Shown: one piece after another, positions 34,376 to 42,627 of the stretch
Numbering within the stretch: the first letter of the stretch is position 1
How the letters are laid out: every line of letters begins with the position of its first letter
NCBI GenBank assembly: GCA_028287895.1
Contig: JAQBOV010000026.1
Span: 1 to 64,000 of the forward strand
Direction: 5' to 3'
Origin: Mucilaginibacter sp.
GTDB taxonomy: Bacteria > Bacteroidota > Bacteroidia > Sphingobacteriales > Sphingobacteriaceae
DNA: 64,000 nucleotides
The notes under the pieces: generated by a model
Seen by the model: the letters and a program-made list of their open reading frames with translations, nothing else
What the model was told of the DNA's origin: nothing
Databases searched by the model: none
Position numbers and translations under genes: made by a program

Positions 34376-35641
34376 TTATAATTCGTCAAGAGCACTTCCA
34401 ATTGTGCTGTAAATATAGTTTAGCTGCTCATCGGTAATGCAATACGGTGGTAAAATATATATAATATTACCCAAAGGGCGTAAAATAATACCAGCTTCCA
34501 AAAAGTATTGGTAAAGCTCATCGCCAAGCGAGCTGAAATAAGAAGTATCCGCGCCTGTCTCCCACTCCATTGCAAGGATAGTCCCTGTTTGCCGGGTTGT
34601 TCTTACGCGCGGGTGATCTTTAATTTTTAAGACAAATTCTCTGTGCCTTGTTTCTATTCTGGTGATATTTTCCTTTGTCGCCGGCTCCAAAAAAAGATCT
34701 AAACTGGCAAGCCCTGCCGAGCATGCAACTGGATTGGCTGTATAAGAATGACCATGAAATAAGGTTTTCAATCGGTCATCCGATAAAAAAGCATCAAATA
34801 TTTGTTGGGAACAAGTAGTTAAACCAAGTGCCATGGTACCACCGGTTAGCCCTTTTGAAAAGCACATGATATCCGGTCGCATTGATAAATGATCACATGC
34901 AAATGCTTTACCTGTGCGGCCAAAGCCGGTAAACACCTCATCGGCAATCAGCAAAATTCCTTCATTACGGCAATGTGCCATTAATTGGTCAAGGTATTCA
35001 GCCTCGTACATCAGCATACCGGATGCACCCTGCACCAGCGGCTCAAAAATAAAACAGGCTAACTTGGATGTGAGCTGTGAAATACCAGATGTGAGGCTTT
35101 TTATGTTAGATGCGTTGGGCAGATCGATAAATTCAACTTCAAACAGCATGCTGTCAAAGGCGGCGGTAAATGCACTGCGCCCACTGACAGCCATTGCGCC
35201 AAAAGTATCGCCATGGTAGGCATTTTTAAACGCCAGTATTTTGGTTCGATTAATACCCTGGTTGTGCCAGTATTGCAAACACATTTTTATGGCTACCTCA
35301 ACGGCTGTGGAACCATTATCAGAATAAAATGCTTTTTGTTGATTGCCGGGAAGAATTTCAAGCAGGCGTTCGGCCAGTTCAATAGCCGGAGGATGCGTAA
35401 AGCCTGCAAATATGACATGCGCTAATTGGTTTAATTGTTCGGCCACTTTTCGGGCGATATAAGGATGAGCATGGCCATGAATATTTACCCACCATGAAGA
35501 CACTGCATCAATATAACATTTGCCATTTTCATCATATAAGCAGGCCCCCTGGCCTCTCACTATCGGAATTGGCGGCAAAGCCGTTTTCATCTGCGTATAT
35601 GGATGCCATATCGCTTTTAAATCTCTGTTTATAAGGCTCAT
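34376..35641 (-). CDS. bioA: Adenosylmethionine-8-amino-7-oxononanoate aminotransferase
   Basis: BioA transfers an amino group from S-adenosylmethionine to make 7,8-diaminopelargonate, the step between BioF and BioD. The 421-residue protein begins DLKAIWHPYTQMKTALPP, has SSWWVNIHGHAHPYI, the PLP aspartate in LLIADEVFTGFGRTGKAFA and the PLP lysine in CFSKGLTGGTMALGLT, then LFHGHSYTANPVACSAG. Length fits. It overlaps the upstream NUDIX gene by 4 bases and is followed closely by the ferritin-like gene. bioF and bioD sit about 20 kb away on the other strand. Confidence 0.95.
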   Translation of the reverse strand: MSLINRDLKAIWHPYTQMKTALPPIPIVRGQGACLYDENGKCYIDAVSSWWVNIHGHAHPYIARKVAEQLNQLAHVIFAGFTHPPAIELAERLLEILPGNQQKAFYSDNGSTAVEVAIKMCLQYWHNQGINRTKILAFKNAYHGDTFGAMAVSGRSAFTAAFDSMLFEVEFIDLPNASNIKSLTSGISQLTSKLACFIFEPLVQGASGMLMYEAEYLDQLMAHCRNEGILLIADEVFTGFGRTGKAFACDHLSMRPDIMCFSKGLTGGTMALGLTTCSQQIFDAFLSDDRLKTLFHGHSYTANPVACSAGLASLDLFLEPATKENITRIETRHREFVLKIKDHPRVRTTRQTGTILAMEWETGADTSYFSSLGDELYQYFLEAGIILRPLGNIIYILPPYCITDEQLNYIYSTIGSALDEL

Positions 35642-36078
35642 ATACTATTTATTAAAAGCTGCACTACATGCTGATCAATCGCAAATGTGACCTCTTCAGG
35701 CTGCAGCTCAGTAAGGTTTCTCCAACGGAAAGATTGCAATACCTCACCTTTGCCGTCAAAATCAAATGGCGTAGTTTTGAAGATGAGATTTAAAGGGGTA
35801 ATATTTTTGACCAGATAATATACACTGATTATCTGTGAATCATTAAAGGCCGATTTGATATAAAAATCGGTGGTATAAAAATGCTGGATAATCTCAATTT
35901 CCACGTTACATTCTTCAACAAATTCTCTTTTTAAACCATCAATTAAACCTTCGCCATGTTCCAGTCCTCCGCCCGGAAATTTTGCAAACTGCATACCATA
36001 CTCCTGCTCATCACTGATCAATATTTCATTACGATCATTAATCAGCAAGCCATAAACACGTACATTAAACTGATACAT
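35638..36078 (-). CDS. NUDIX hydrolase
   Basis: The 146-residue protein has the NUDIX box GGGLEHGEGLIDGLKREF with VEECNV (fits GX5EX7REUXEE, with the final Gly replaced by Asn), on a single alpha/beta domain starting YQFNVRVYGLLINDRNEILI. NUDIX enzymes cleave nucleoside-diphosphate derivatives; the substrate cannot be read. It starts at ATG 36078, one base downstream of the CDF transporter stop, and overlaps bioA by 4 bases, so it is the second gene of a four-gene minus-strand operon. Confidence 0.92.
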   Translation of the reverse strand: MYQFNVRVYGLLINDRNEILISDEQEYGMQFAKFPGGGLEHGEGLIDGLKREFVEECNVEIEIIQHFYTTDFYIKSAFNDSQIISVYYLVKNITPLNLIFKTTPFDFDGKGEVLQSFRWRNLTELQPEEVTFAIDQHVVQLLINSI

Positions 36079-37086
36079 TTATTCGAAGTACTTTTTGTTA
36101 CGAATTACTTTATCCATTGTCCAGGTTATTTCTTCACTTTTAGCTTCTGACCTGATGGGGCAATTAGGCATACGACAATAATGGCAGCATTGAGGTACAC
36201 AGGGGTCAGTATGAATAAACAACTCGGTTGTGGTCACCTCGCTGTTAATTAGTCGATCAACCAGAGTTACCTCGTTATGCACCTGATTAAGGTCATAATA
36301 ATTAGGAAGCGTCAGATGGCAGTCAATGTGCAGCTCATTGCCGTATTTTTGAGCGCGGAAGTTGTGCATGTCAATCCAGGCGTCTCTCCTTTTTTTATCC
36401 AAAACAGATATTACTTCTGTTACCACAGCAAAATCAGTTTCATCCATCAACCCGGAAACCGATCTGCGAATCAGTTTATAACTGCTAAATAATATATATA
36501 AGGCTACCAGTATGGATAAGGCGCTATCCAGCCAAGTTATTTTTGTAAAATGGATCAATAACAACCCAACCACCAAACCAACACTGGTGACCATATCCGT
36601 TATCAGGTGTTTCCCGTCAGCTTCAAGCGTTATTGAGCGAAGCTGTTTACCTTTCCTTACAATGTAATGACCCAAACCGCCATTTACAATACCAGTGCAT
36701 CCGATGATAATCGCCCCGGTTATCAGCTCACTAATTTCATGCGGATAAAAAATATTGTAAGCCGATTTAAATATGATAATGATACCGGCTATGCCAATAA
36801 GGGCGCCTTCAATAAAAACTGAAAAGAATTCTACTTTACCATGCCCGTAAGGATGGTTTTCATCCCGGGGTCGTGAAGAAAGATAGATACTGAAAAACGC
36901 AAATGAGCTTGCAAATATATTTACAATACTTTCGGCGGCATCAGTAAGCACAAAGTTTGATGCAGTCAGAAAATAGGCCCCGAACTTCGCCATCATCAGG
37001 ACAGTACCTGTAATAAGGGATATTAATATGATTCTTTTCTGCTCTTTCAAAACATGCGGTATTTGCGGCAAATTTATGAATAACAA
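36079..37086 (-). CDS. Cation diffusion facilitator transporter
   Basis: This 335-residue CDF protein exports divalent metals (Zn, Fe, Co or Mn) across the inner membrane. It has about six membrane segments, the metal-site helix LTDAAESIVNIFAS, HPYGHGKVEFFS between segments, and HLITD in ADGKHLITDMVTSVG for the second half of the site. The cytoplasmic domain is followed by an unusual cysteine-rich tail, DPCVPQCCHYCRMPNCP, near the C-terminus. A -7 box (TAAATTTG on the minus strand, 37069-37076) falls inside the 5' end of the frame, so the true start may be the TTG at 37050 (KEQKRIILIS). It heads an operon with a NUDIX gene, bioA and the ferritin-like gene. Confidence 0.9.
   Translation of the reverse strand: MLFINLPQIPHVLKEQKRIILISLITGTVLMMAKFGAYFLTASNFVLTDAAESIVNIFASSFAFFSIYLSSRPRDENHPYGHGKVEFFSVFIEGALIGIAGIIIIFKSAYNIFYPHEISELITGAIIIGCTGIVNGGLGHYIVRKGKQLRSITLEADGKHLITDMVTSVGLVVGLLLIHFTKITWLDSALSILVALYILFSSYKLIRRSVSGLMDETDFAVVTEVISVLDKKRRDAWIDMHNFRAQKYGNELHIDCHLTLPNYYDLNQVHNEVTLVDRLINSEVTTTELFIHTDPCVPQCCHYCRMPNCPIRSEAKSEEITWTMDKVIRNKKYFE
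37069..37076 (-). promoter_or_regulatory. Putative -7 box for the CDF-bioA operon
   Basis: Minus-strand TAAATTTG followed by CC matches TAnnTTTG and lies within the first codons of the long CDF frame, 18 bases upstream of an in-frame TTG at 37050. If used it would make the upstream ATG at 37086 untranslated. Confidence 0.35.
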
Positions 37087-37191
37087 TGGTATCTGACCCC
37101 GGCTTATTTATTAAATGTTCTGATGAGCTTAAGTAACAAATTAAAGACCTAGGACTTTGAACTTTAGCCTTACGACTTACTACATATTTTC

Positions 37192-37199
37192 TATATTTG
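37192..37199 (+). promoter_or_regulatory. Putative -7 box for the aminotransferase gene
   Basis: TATATTTG matches TAnnTTTG and lies 22 bases before the ATG at 37222. No clear -33 at the canonical spacing. Confidence 0.4.
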
Positions 37200-37221
37200 C
37201 CGCCATAAGAGAAAATTTATT

Positions 37222-38415
37222 ATGACTGCATTAAGTAACAGAATCAACAATCTTTCAGAATCAGCAACCATAAAAATGGCCAAACTTGGCCGCGAGCTTG
37301 CTGCAAAAGGCGTTGATGTGATCAGCCTTAGTTTTGGCGAACCTGATTTTCATACTCCTGACTATGTTAAGCAAGCCGCCAAAAAGGCGATGGATGAAAA
37401 TTTCACCTATTATACACCGGTTTCAGGGTATCCTGAATTGCGCAAGGCGATCGCTGCTAAACTTAAGAACGAAAATGGGTTGGATTATGATTTCAGCCAG
37501 ATCGTAGTTTCTACAGGTGCAAAACAAGCCATTGCCAATGCTGTCCTGTGCCTGGTTAACCCCGGCGAGGAGGTGATCATACCTACCCCTTACTGGGTAT
37601 CTTACTCCGAAGTGGTGAAACTGGCTGAAGGCAAGAGTGTATTTATTGATGCCCCTGTTGAACAGGACTTCAAAATAACGCCCGAACAATTAGAGGCAGC
37701 GATAACGCCCAAATCGAAATTGTTTATGTTCTCATCGCCATGCAACCCTACCGGCAGCGTATACAGCAAAAGCGAACTGGAAGGTTTAGCCAAAGTATTT
37801 GAACGTTATCCTGATATTTATATCATTTCAGACGAAATATACGAACATATTAATTTTGTGGATGAGCACCAATCCATAGCTCAGTTTGAGGCCATTAAGG
37901 ACCGTGTGATCATTATCAATGGATTCTCAAAGGCATTTGCCATGACAGGATGGAGAATTGGTTATACCGCTTCGAACAAAGAAATTGCTAATGCCTGTGA
38001 TAAAATGCAGGGCCAGATTACCTCGGGCACTTGCTCGATCACCCAAAAAGCGGGCGTAGCTGCTTCAACCGGCGGCTTGGAAAGTGTTCTCAAGATGCGT
38101 GAGCAATTCAAAAAACGCCGCGACCTGGTTTATGGACTGCTTAAAGAAATTGATGGCATAAAAGTAAACCTGCCCGATGGTGCCTTTTATTTCTTCCCTA
38201 ATGTAACCTCCTTTTTCGGAAAGAGTTATCATGGTAAAACGATCAATGATGCTGACGAATTAAGCATATACCTGCTGGAAGAGGCCAACGTAGCCACTGT
38301 AGGCGGCGATTCATTTGGTGACACCAAATCTATCCGTATATCCTATGCTGCTGCCGAAGATAAGCTGGTAGAGGCTATGAAACGCATTAAGGAAGCCTTA
38401 GGAAAATTAAAATAA
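37222..38415 (+). CDS. Class I PLP aminotransferase (aspartate aminotransferase type)
   Basis: The 397-residue cytoplasmic enzyme belongs to fold-type I aminotransferases of the Iγ aspartate/prephenate group. Signs are ISLSFGEPDFHTPDYVKQAA, VSTGAKQAIANAVL, FSSPCNPTGSVYSKSEL, YIISDEIYEHINF and the PLP lysine in INGFSKAFAMTGWRIGY (about residue 238). The C-terminal RISYAAAEDKL includes the substrate-carboxylate arginine. It most likely exchanges aspartate or glutamate with oxoacids. The gene is single and followed by a strong terminator. Confidence 0.93.
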   Translation: MTALSNRINNLSESATIKMAKLGRELAAKGVDVISLSFGEPDFHTPDYVKQAAKKAMDENFTYYTPVSGYPELRKAIAAKLKNENGLDYDFSQIVVSTGAKQAIANAVLCLVNPGEEVIIPTPYWVSYSEVVKLAEGKSVFIDAPVEQDFKITPEQLEAAITPKSKLFMFSSPCNPTGSVYSKSELEGLAKVFERYPDIYIISDEIYEHINFVDEHQSIAQFEAIKDRVIIINGFSKAFAMTGWRIGYTASNKEIANACDKMQGQITSGTCSITQKAGVAASTGGLESVLKMREQFKKRRDLVYGLLKEIDGIKVNLPDGAFYFFPNVTSFFGKSYHGKTINDADELSIYLLEEANVATVGGDSFGDTKSIRISYAAAEDKLVEAMKRIKEALGKLK

Positions 38416-38431
38416 GAAAGCTACGGTATGA

Positions 38432-38474
38432 AATACAAAACGCCTTTTGCAAATCGCAAAAGGCGTTTTGTATT
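38432..38474. terminator. Bidirectional rho-independent terminator
   Basis: A perfect 19-bp stem: AATACAAAACGCCTTTTGC (38432-38450) with GCAAAAGGCGTTTTGTATT (38456-38474) around a 5-base loop, between the converging aminotransferase (stop 38415) and the outer-membrane protein gene (stop 38488). Confidence 0.92.
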
Positions 38475-38487
38475 TGATGTAATTCGT

Positions 38488-39024
38488 TTACAATTCAAAG
38501 CCGTAAGCAACCCGCAAAGCAACAGTACCATAATTGTCACCTTGCCCGGATATGTTTTCATACCGTACACCGACGTCCCATGATTTTGTTGCATAACCAA
38601 TGCCAGGAGATAACAGCAATTTGGTATTATTAGCATAAGAGGTTTCAAAACCGGCACCTGCTTCAGCTCCAACATAGATATTTGGTGTAAAGAAAGCTTT
38701 AGCGCCTAATTTCACTGGCACTAAACCCTGAGCCTTAGGTCTGGTAGTAGTACCGTCAATATTAGTTATCTTTTTTGCAAAAAAGTTATAATAACCTGAA
38801 GTTAGTGTAAGCGCCAGGTTTTTATTTAAACCATACTGCAGGCGAGCTGTTCCCCCTAATTCAAAGTTGGAAAAACTATGTATATTCCCGGTAGGTATAC
38901 CGCCTTCTACGCCTATCCCTAGTCGCCATGCACTTGGCGGGGTAGTTTGTGCCTTTACATTAGTTGTAAAGAATATAGCTAAAGCCGCTATAGCGATAGC
39001 CATAATTTTTGATCTGTTTTTCAT
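38488..39024 (-). CDS. Outer-membrane beta-barrel protein
   Basis: The 178-residue protein has a signal peptide (MKNRSKIMAIAIAALAIFFT to about NVKAQ) and then alternating aromatic/hydrophobic strands (ARLQYGLNKNLALTLTSGYY, IYVGAEAGAGFETSY, WDVGVRYENIS) ending in VALRVAYGFEL, a typical C-terminal barrel strand. It resembles the small 8-stranded OMP_b-brl family of Bacteroidota. The ATG at 39024 is preferred since it gives the signal peptide; an upstream ATG at 39096 adds 24 unrelated residues. Function unknown. Confidence 0.85.
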   Translation of the reverse strand: MKNRSKIMAIAIAALAIFFTTNVKAQTTPPSAWRLGIGVEGGIPTGNIHSFSNFELGGTARLQYGLNKNLALTLTSGYYNFFAKKITNIDGTTTRPKAQGLVPVKLGAKAFFTPNIYVGAEAGAGFETSYANNTKLLLSPGIGYATKSWDVGVRYENISGQGDNYGTVALRVAYGFEL

Positions 39025-39255
39025 TGCTGTGAATTCTTTAGTTAACAAATAAATAGTCATATGTATATATACCCCGTTAAACAAATACTTTGCCATTCTG
39101 TGTTATTTTGTGTTAAGTATATGTTCAATAGCGTATAAATACGTGCCCGTTATTAACATTTGTTAACAGCTTAAAATATTGATCACCAGCAATTTCAAGG
39201 AGGGCTTTACCAAAGCAATAAATTAATTTGATTTTTAATTTCAAGATTTTTAGGG

Positions 39256-39277
39256 AAATTAATCTATTGATTAATTT
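39256..39277. promoter_or_regulatory. Perfect palindrome AAATTAATC-N4-GATTAATTT
   Basis: Nine-base arms AAATTAATC and GATTAATTT flank TATT, and TTG follows. The same core with a 4-base spacer recurs at 49871-49888. The geometry suits a TetR-type dimeric regulator. The 39025-39417 region otherwise holds no gene; it separates the barrel gene from the RND pump gene. Confidence 0.4.
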
Positions 39278-39350
39278 TTGTAGTGTTTACGATGAATTTA
39301 TGGCCTGTTTGCAAGGCACTATGATAAGTAACCAATGGTGAGCCAACAGG

Positions 39351-39408
39351 AACCGGAATTTACGAATCAGCAAAATCCGATAGATTTATTCATTTCTAAA
39401 TTCCGGTT
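39351..39408. repeat. Inverted repeat behind the RND pump gene
   Basis: AACCGGAATTTA at 39351-39362 and TAAATTCCGGTT at 39397-39408 are perfect 12-base arms with 34 bases between them, just past the stop codon of the minus-strand efflux operon. It may help end or stabilise that transcript. The loop is long and there is no T run, so it is not a standard terminator. Confidence 0.45.
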
Positions 39409-39417
39409 CGAATAAAA

Positions 39418-42400
39418 TCAGGCCTGTGGATCATGTTCGGAATCAGGTTGGTAATTTTTTTCGAGTTCGGCCAGCTTCTCTGTTCCATAAGCAAACCTTG
39501 TGATCAGGAAAAACAGAACAGGTACGATAAATATAGCCAGGGATGTGGCTGCAAGCATACCGCCAAAAACTGTCCAGCCTATGGTTTGTCTGGCCTGGGC
39601 GCCGGCACCTGATGCGAATACCAGTGGCAAAACCCCTAATATAAAGGCCATAGAGGTCATAATGATTGGCCTTAGACGTAAGCGGACCGCCTCCAGCGTG
39701 GCTTTTTCCAGTTCCATACCCCTATCCACACGTTCTTTGGCAAATTCGACGATCAGGATGGCATTCTTAGCTGCTAAACCAATAAGTGTAATCAAACCGA
39801 TCTGCGCATAGATGTTATCATCAAGGCTTTTGTTAAAGGTCAAAAACAATATTGCGCCAAACGCGCCAAGCGGTACGGCTAATAATACCGAGAAAGGTAC
39901 TGACCAGCTTTCATACAAAGCCGCCAGAAACAGGAATACAAAACCGATAGATAACATAAAGATATAAACGGTTTTTGAACCTGATAAGATCTCCTCACGG
40001 CTTAAACCCGAAAATTCATAGCCATAACCTTCAGGCAGTGATTTTGCTGCCACCTCCTGTAATGCTTTGATGGCGTCCCCGCTACTGTATCCTGGTGCGG
40101 GGTTGCCATCAATTTCGGCAGACCTGAACAGATTATAGTGCGATATCAAGGGTGCGTTTTCTACCATCTTATAAGAGGTAAGGGTACTTAACGGCACCAT
40201 TTGTCCTGCCTGGTTACGTACAAAATACTGTCCTAAGTTTTCGATATTGGTGCGATAATTGGTATCGGCCTGCGCTAAAACATGAAAGTTCCTGCCGTAA
40301 ACAGTAAAGTCATTGATAAATAAACTACCCATGTAGGTTTGCAGCGTTGAATTGATATCGGATATCTGAACGCCAAGGCGCTTTGCTTTTTCACGATCAA
40401 TCACTAACTGGTAAGCAGGTGTACGCGCTGTAAAGAAGGTGAATGCTTTTGATATTTCTTTTCTCTTTCCTACTTCAGCAACAAAGTTCTGCAGCGTTTT
40501 TTCAAAAGTCTTAATATCACCACCAGCCTGTCGTTGTTCCAGGATAAATGAGAAACCTGCCGTGCTTCCTAAACCAGGAATAGCCGGTGGTGGTATTACT
40601 ACCACATTTGCTTCCTTAAACTTGGCAAACTTTCTTTGTATCTCCGCCACTACAGCAAAAACCTGGTGGGCTTTACCGGGACGGACATCCCAGGGTTTAA
40701 GCTGGCAAAATATAGTACCGCTGTTTGACTTACTGGCAAAGCTAACCGCATTTAAACCACCCAGGGCGGCATAATGCCCTATTTCAGGCACACTATCAAG
40801 CGTTTTCATCATTTCGTGCAAAACAGTAACGCTTCGCTGTGTTGATGATGCCTCGGGCAGATCATAAGTAACATAAATACGGCCGTCATCTTCAGTCGGG
40901 ATAAAGCCTGTAGGTTTGTTTCTGAATAGCAGGATGGCGCCAACAATAATACAGACGAGCACGATAATGATAAATTTAGAATTTTTAATACTCCGGTCAA
41001 CAGCGTTCCTATACCTGCCGGTAACCCTGTCAAACCATCTGTTAAATTTAAAAAAGAACTTATCCAGCCCTTTTGATTGCTCATCGAGCTGGCGTGGACG
41101 CAGTATTAAAGAACAAAGCGCCGGTGTTAATGACAATGCAACAAAAGCCGAGATCAAAACCGAAATAGCTATCGTGATTGCAAATTGCTGGTAAAGCCGG
41201 CCTACTATACCTGGTATAAAGCCAACCGGTACAAATACTGCGGCCAATATCAGGGCTATGGCAATTACCGGTGCCGATATATCCTTCATTGCATGGATAG
41301 TGGCCTCCTTGGGTGACATTTTTTGCTCGTCCATATAATGCTGAACTGCCTCTACCACCACAATAGCGTCATCGACCACTATACCGATCGCTAACACAAA
41401 ACCGAAGAGTGTTAACGTGTTAATAGTGAAGTTTAAGGGTATAAAAAATATAAATGTACCGATGATCGATACGGGTATAGCTAATACGGGTATAAGCGTT
41501 GTCCTCCAGCTTTGTAAAAAAAGAAACACGACAATAATAACCAGTGTTAAGGCAATTAAAAGGGTAATAACTACCTCATGCACCGATACCTTTACTACCG
41601 TTACTGACTCAAAGGGAACAACGTAGTCTACATCTACCGGGAATGCTTTCTTCAGTTGCTCCATAGTAGCATACACATTCTCAGCGGTCTGCAGTGCATT
41701 ACTGTTTGGCGCCTGGTAAACCAACAGATAGGACGCCCTTTTTCCATCAACAAATGAATTACCGGCATAGTTAAACTTGCCCAGTTCCACACGGGCAACA
41801 TCTTTTAAGTGTACTATTGATCCATTGCCGGGTTGGGTTCTGACAACAATATTGCCAAACTCCTCGGGAGTGGTTAACCGCCCTTTTGTAATAATGGTAT
41901 ATTCAAAACTTTGAGATTTTTCCTGTGGAGTTGAACCTACCGATCCGGCTGCCACCTGTGCGTTTTGTTCCTGTACGGCGCTGGTGACATCGGTGGCTGA
42001 CATTCCAAGTGCGGCAAGCTTATCCGGCTTAAGCCATATGCGCATACTAAAATCATCTGCACGTGTAAACACATCCCCTACACCTTTAGAACGTAAAAGA
42101 GCATCCCGTACAAAAACATTGGTAAAGTTATCCAGGAAAGGTACGTTATGGGTTCCTTTTGGAGCGTATATGGCAACCAGCATCAAAATACTGGGATTAC
42201 GTTTGCGAGTGATTATACCCAGGCGTTGTACTTCCTGCGGCAAAGTCGGCGTAGCAATGCCTACCCGGTTTTGTACATCAAGTGCAGCTATATTAATATC
42301 TGTACCCACCTCAAAGTTCACCGTCATGCTCATCTGTCCGTTACTGGTACTGTTGCTTTGCAGGTAAGTCATGCCCGGTGTACCATTTACCTGCACTTCT

Positions 42401-42597
42401 ATAGGTGTGGCCACTGTTTGTTCAACCGTTAAAGCATCCGCACCCGTATAAGTAGTACTGATATTTACTGTAGGCGGCGTAATTTCAGGATACTGGCCAA
42501 TTGCCAGGCCGGATATGGATAAGATACCAACAACAACGATTACCAATGATATAACAATAGCTGTAACAGGTCTTCTTATAAATGTATCTGCGATCAT
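39418..42597 (-). CDS. RND multidrug efflux permease (AcrB/HAE1 type)
   Basis: This 1059-residue inner-membrane transporter uses proton flow to drive drugs and lipophilic compounds out. It has the two six-segment membrane halves: first segment SLVIVVVGILSISGLAIGQYPEITPP, the proton-relay region GIVVDDAIVVVEAVQ (DD pair, about residue 405), second half ending in SLAIFIVPVLFFLITRF. The start and length fit HAE1 pumps rather than metal-export CusA types. It is the last gene of a minus-strand operon following the adaptor (31 bases) and TolC gene. Confidence 0.96.
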   Translation of the reverse strand: MIADTFIRRPVTAIVISLVIVVVGILSISGLAIGQYPEITPPTVNISTTYTGADALTVEQTVATPIEVQVNGTPGMTYLQSNSTSNGQMSMTVNFEVGTDINIAALDVQNRVGIATPTLPQEVQRLGIITRKRNPSILMLVAIYAPKGTHNVPFLDNFTNVFVRDALLRSKGVGDVFTRADDFSMRIWLKPDKLAALGMSATDVTSAVQEQNAQVAAGSVGSTPQEKSQSFEYTIITKGRLTTPEEFGNIVVRTQPGNGSIVHLKDVARVELGKFNYAGNSFVDGKRASYLLVYQAPNSNALQTAENVYATMEQLKKAFPVDVDYVVPFESVTVVKVSVHEVVITLLIALTLVIIVVFLFLQSWRTTLIPVLAIPVSIIGTFIFFIPLNFTINTLTLFGFVLAIGIVVDDAIVVVEAVQHYMDEQKMSPKEATIHAMKDISAPVIAIALILAAVFVPVGFIPGIVGRLYQQFAITIAISVLISAFVALSLTPALCSLILRPRQLDEQSKGLDKFFFKFNRWFDRVTGRYRNAVDRSIKNSKFIIIVLVCIIVGAILLFRNKPTGFIPTEDDGRIYVTYDLPEASSTQRSVTVLHEMMKTLDSVPEIGHYAALGGLNAVSFASKSNSGTIFCQLKPWDVRPGKAHQVFAVVAEIQRKFAKFKEANVVVIPPPAIPGLGSTAGFSFILEQRQAGGDIKTFEKTLQNFVAEVGKRKEISKAFTFFTARTPAYQLVIDREKAKRLGVQISDINSTLQTYMGSLFINDFTVYGRNFHVLAQADTNYRTNIENLGQYFVRNQAGQMVPLSTLTSYKMVENAPLISHYNLFRSAEIDGNPAPGYSSGDAIKALQEVAAKSLPEGYGYEFSGLSREEILSGSKTVYIFMLSIGFVFLFLAALYESWSVPFSVLLAVPLGAFGAILFLTFNKSLDDNIYAQIGLITLIGLAAKNAILIVEFAKERVDRGMELEKATLEAVRLRLRPIIMTSMAFILGVLPLVFASGAGAQARQTIGWTVFGGMLAATSLAIFIVPVLFFLITRFAYGTEKLAELEKNYQPDSEHDPQA

Positions 42598-42627
42598 TTT
42601 TTGTTTTTGTTTTAGAAAAAACTCTGG

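Noticed and set aside
39397..39420. CCGGTTCGAATAAAATC resembling a tRNA T-arm
   Set aside because: There is no acceptor, D-arm or anticodon arm in the surrounding bases, and the segment is one arm of a 12-base inverted repeat.
41984..42367. Plus-strand frame of 127 residues within the RND permease gene
   Set aside because: It is antisense to a conserved membrane protein gene, and its composition is what antisense frames of such genes usually show.
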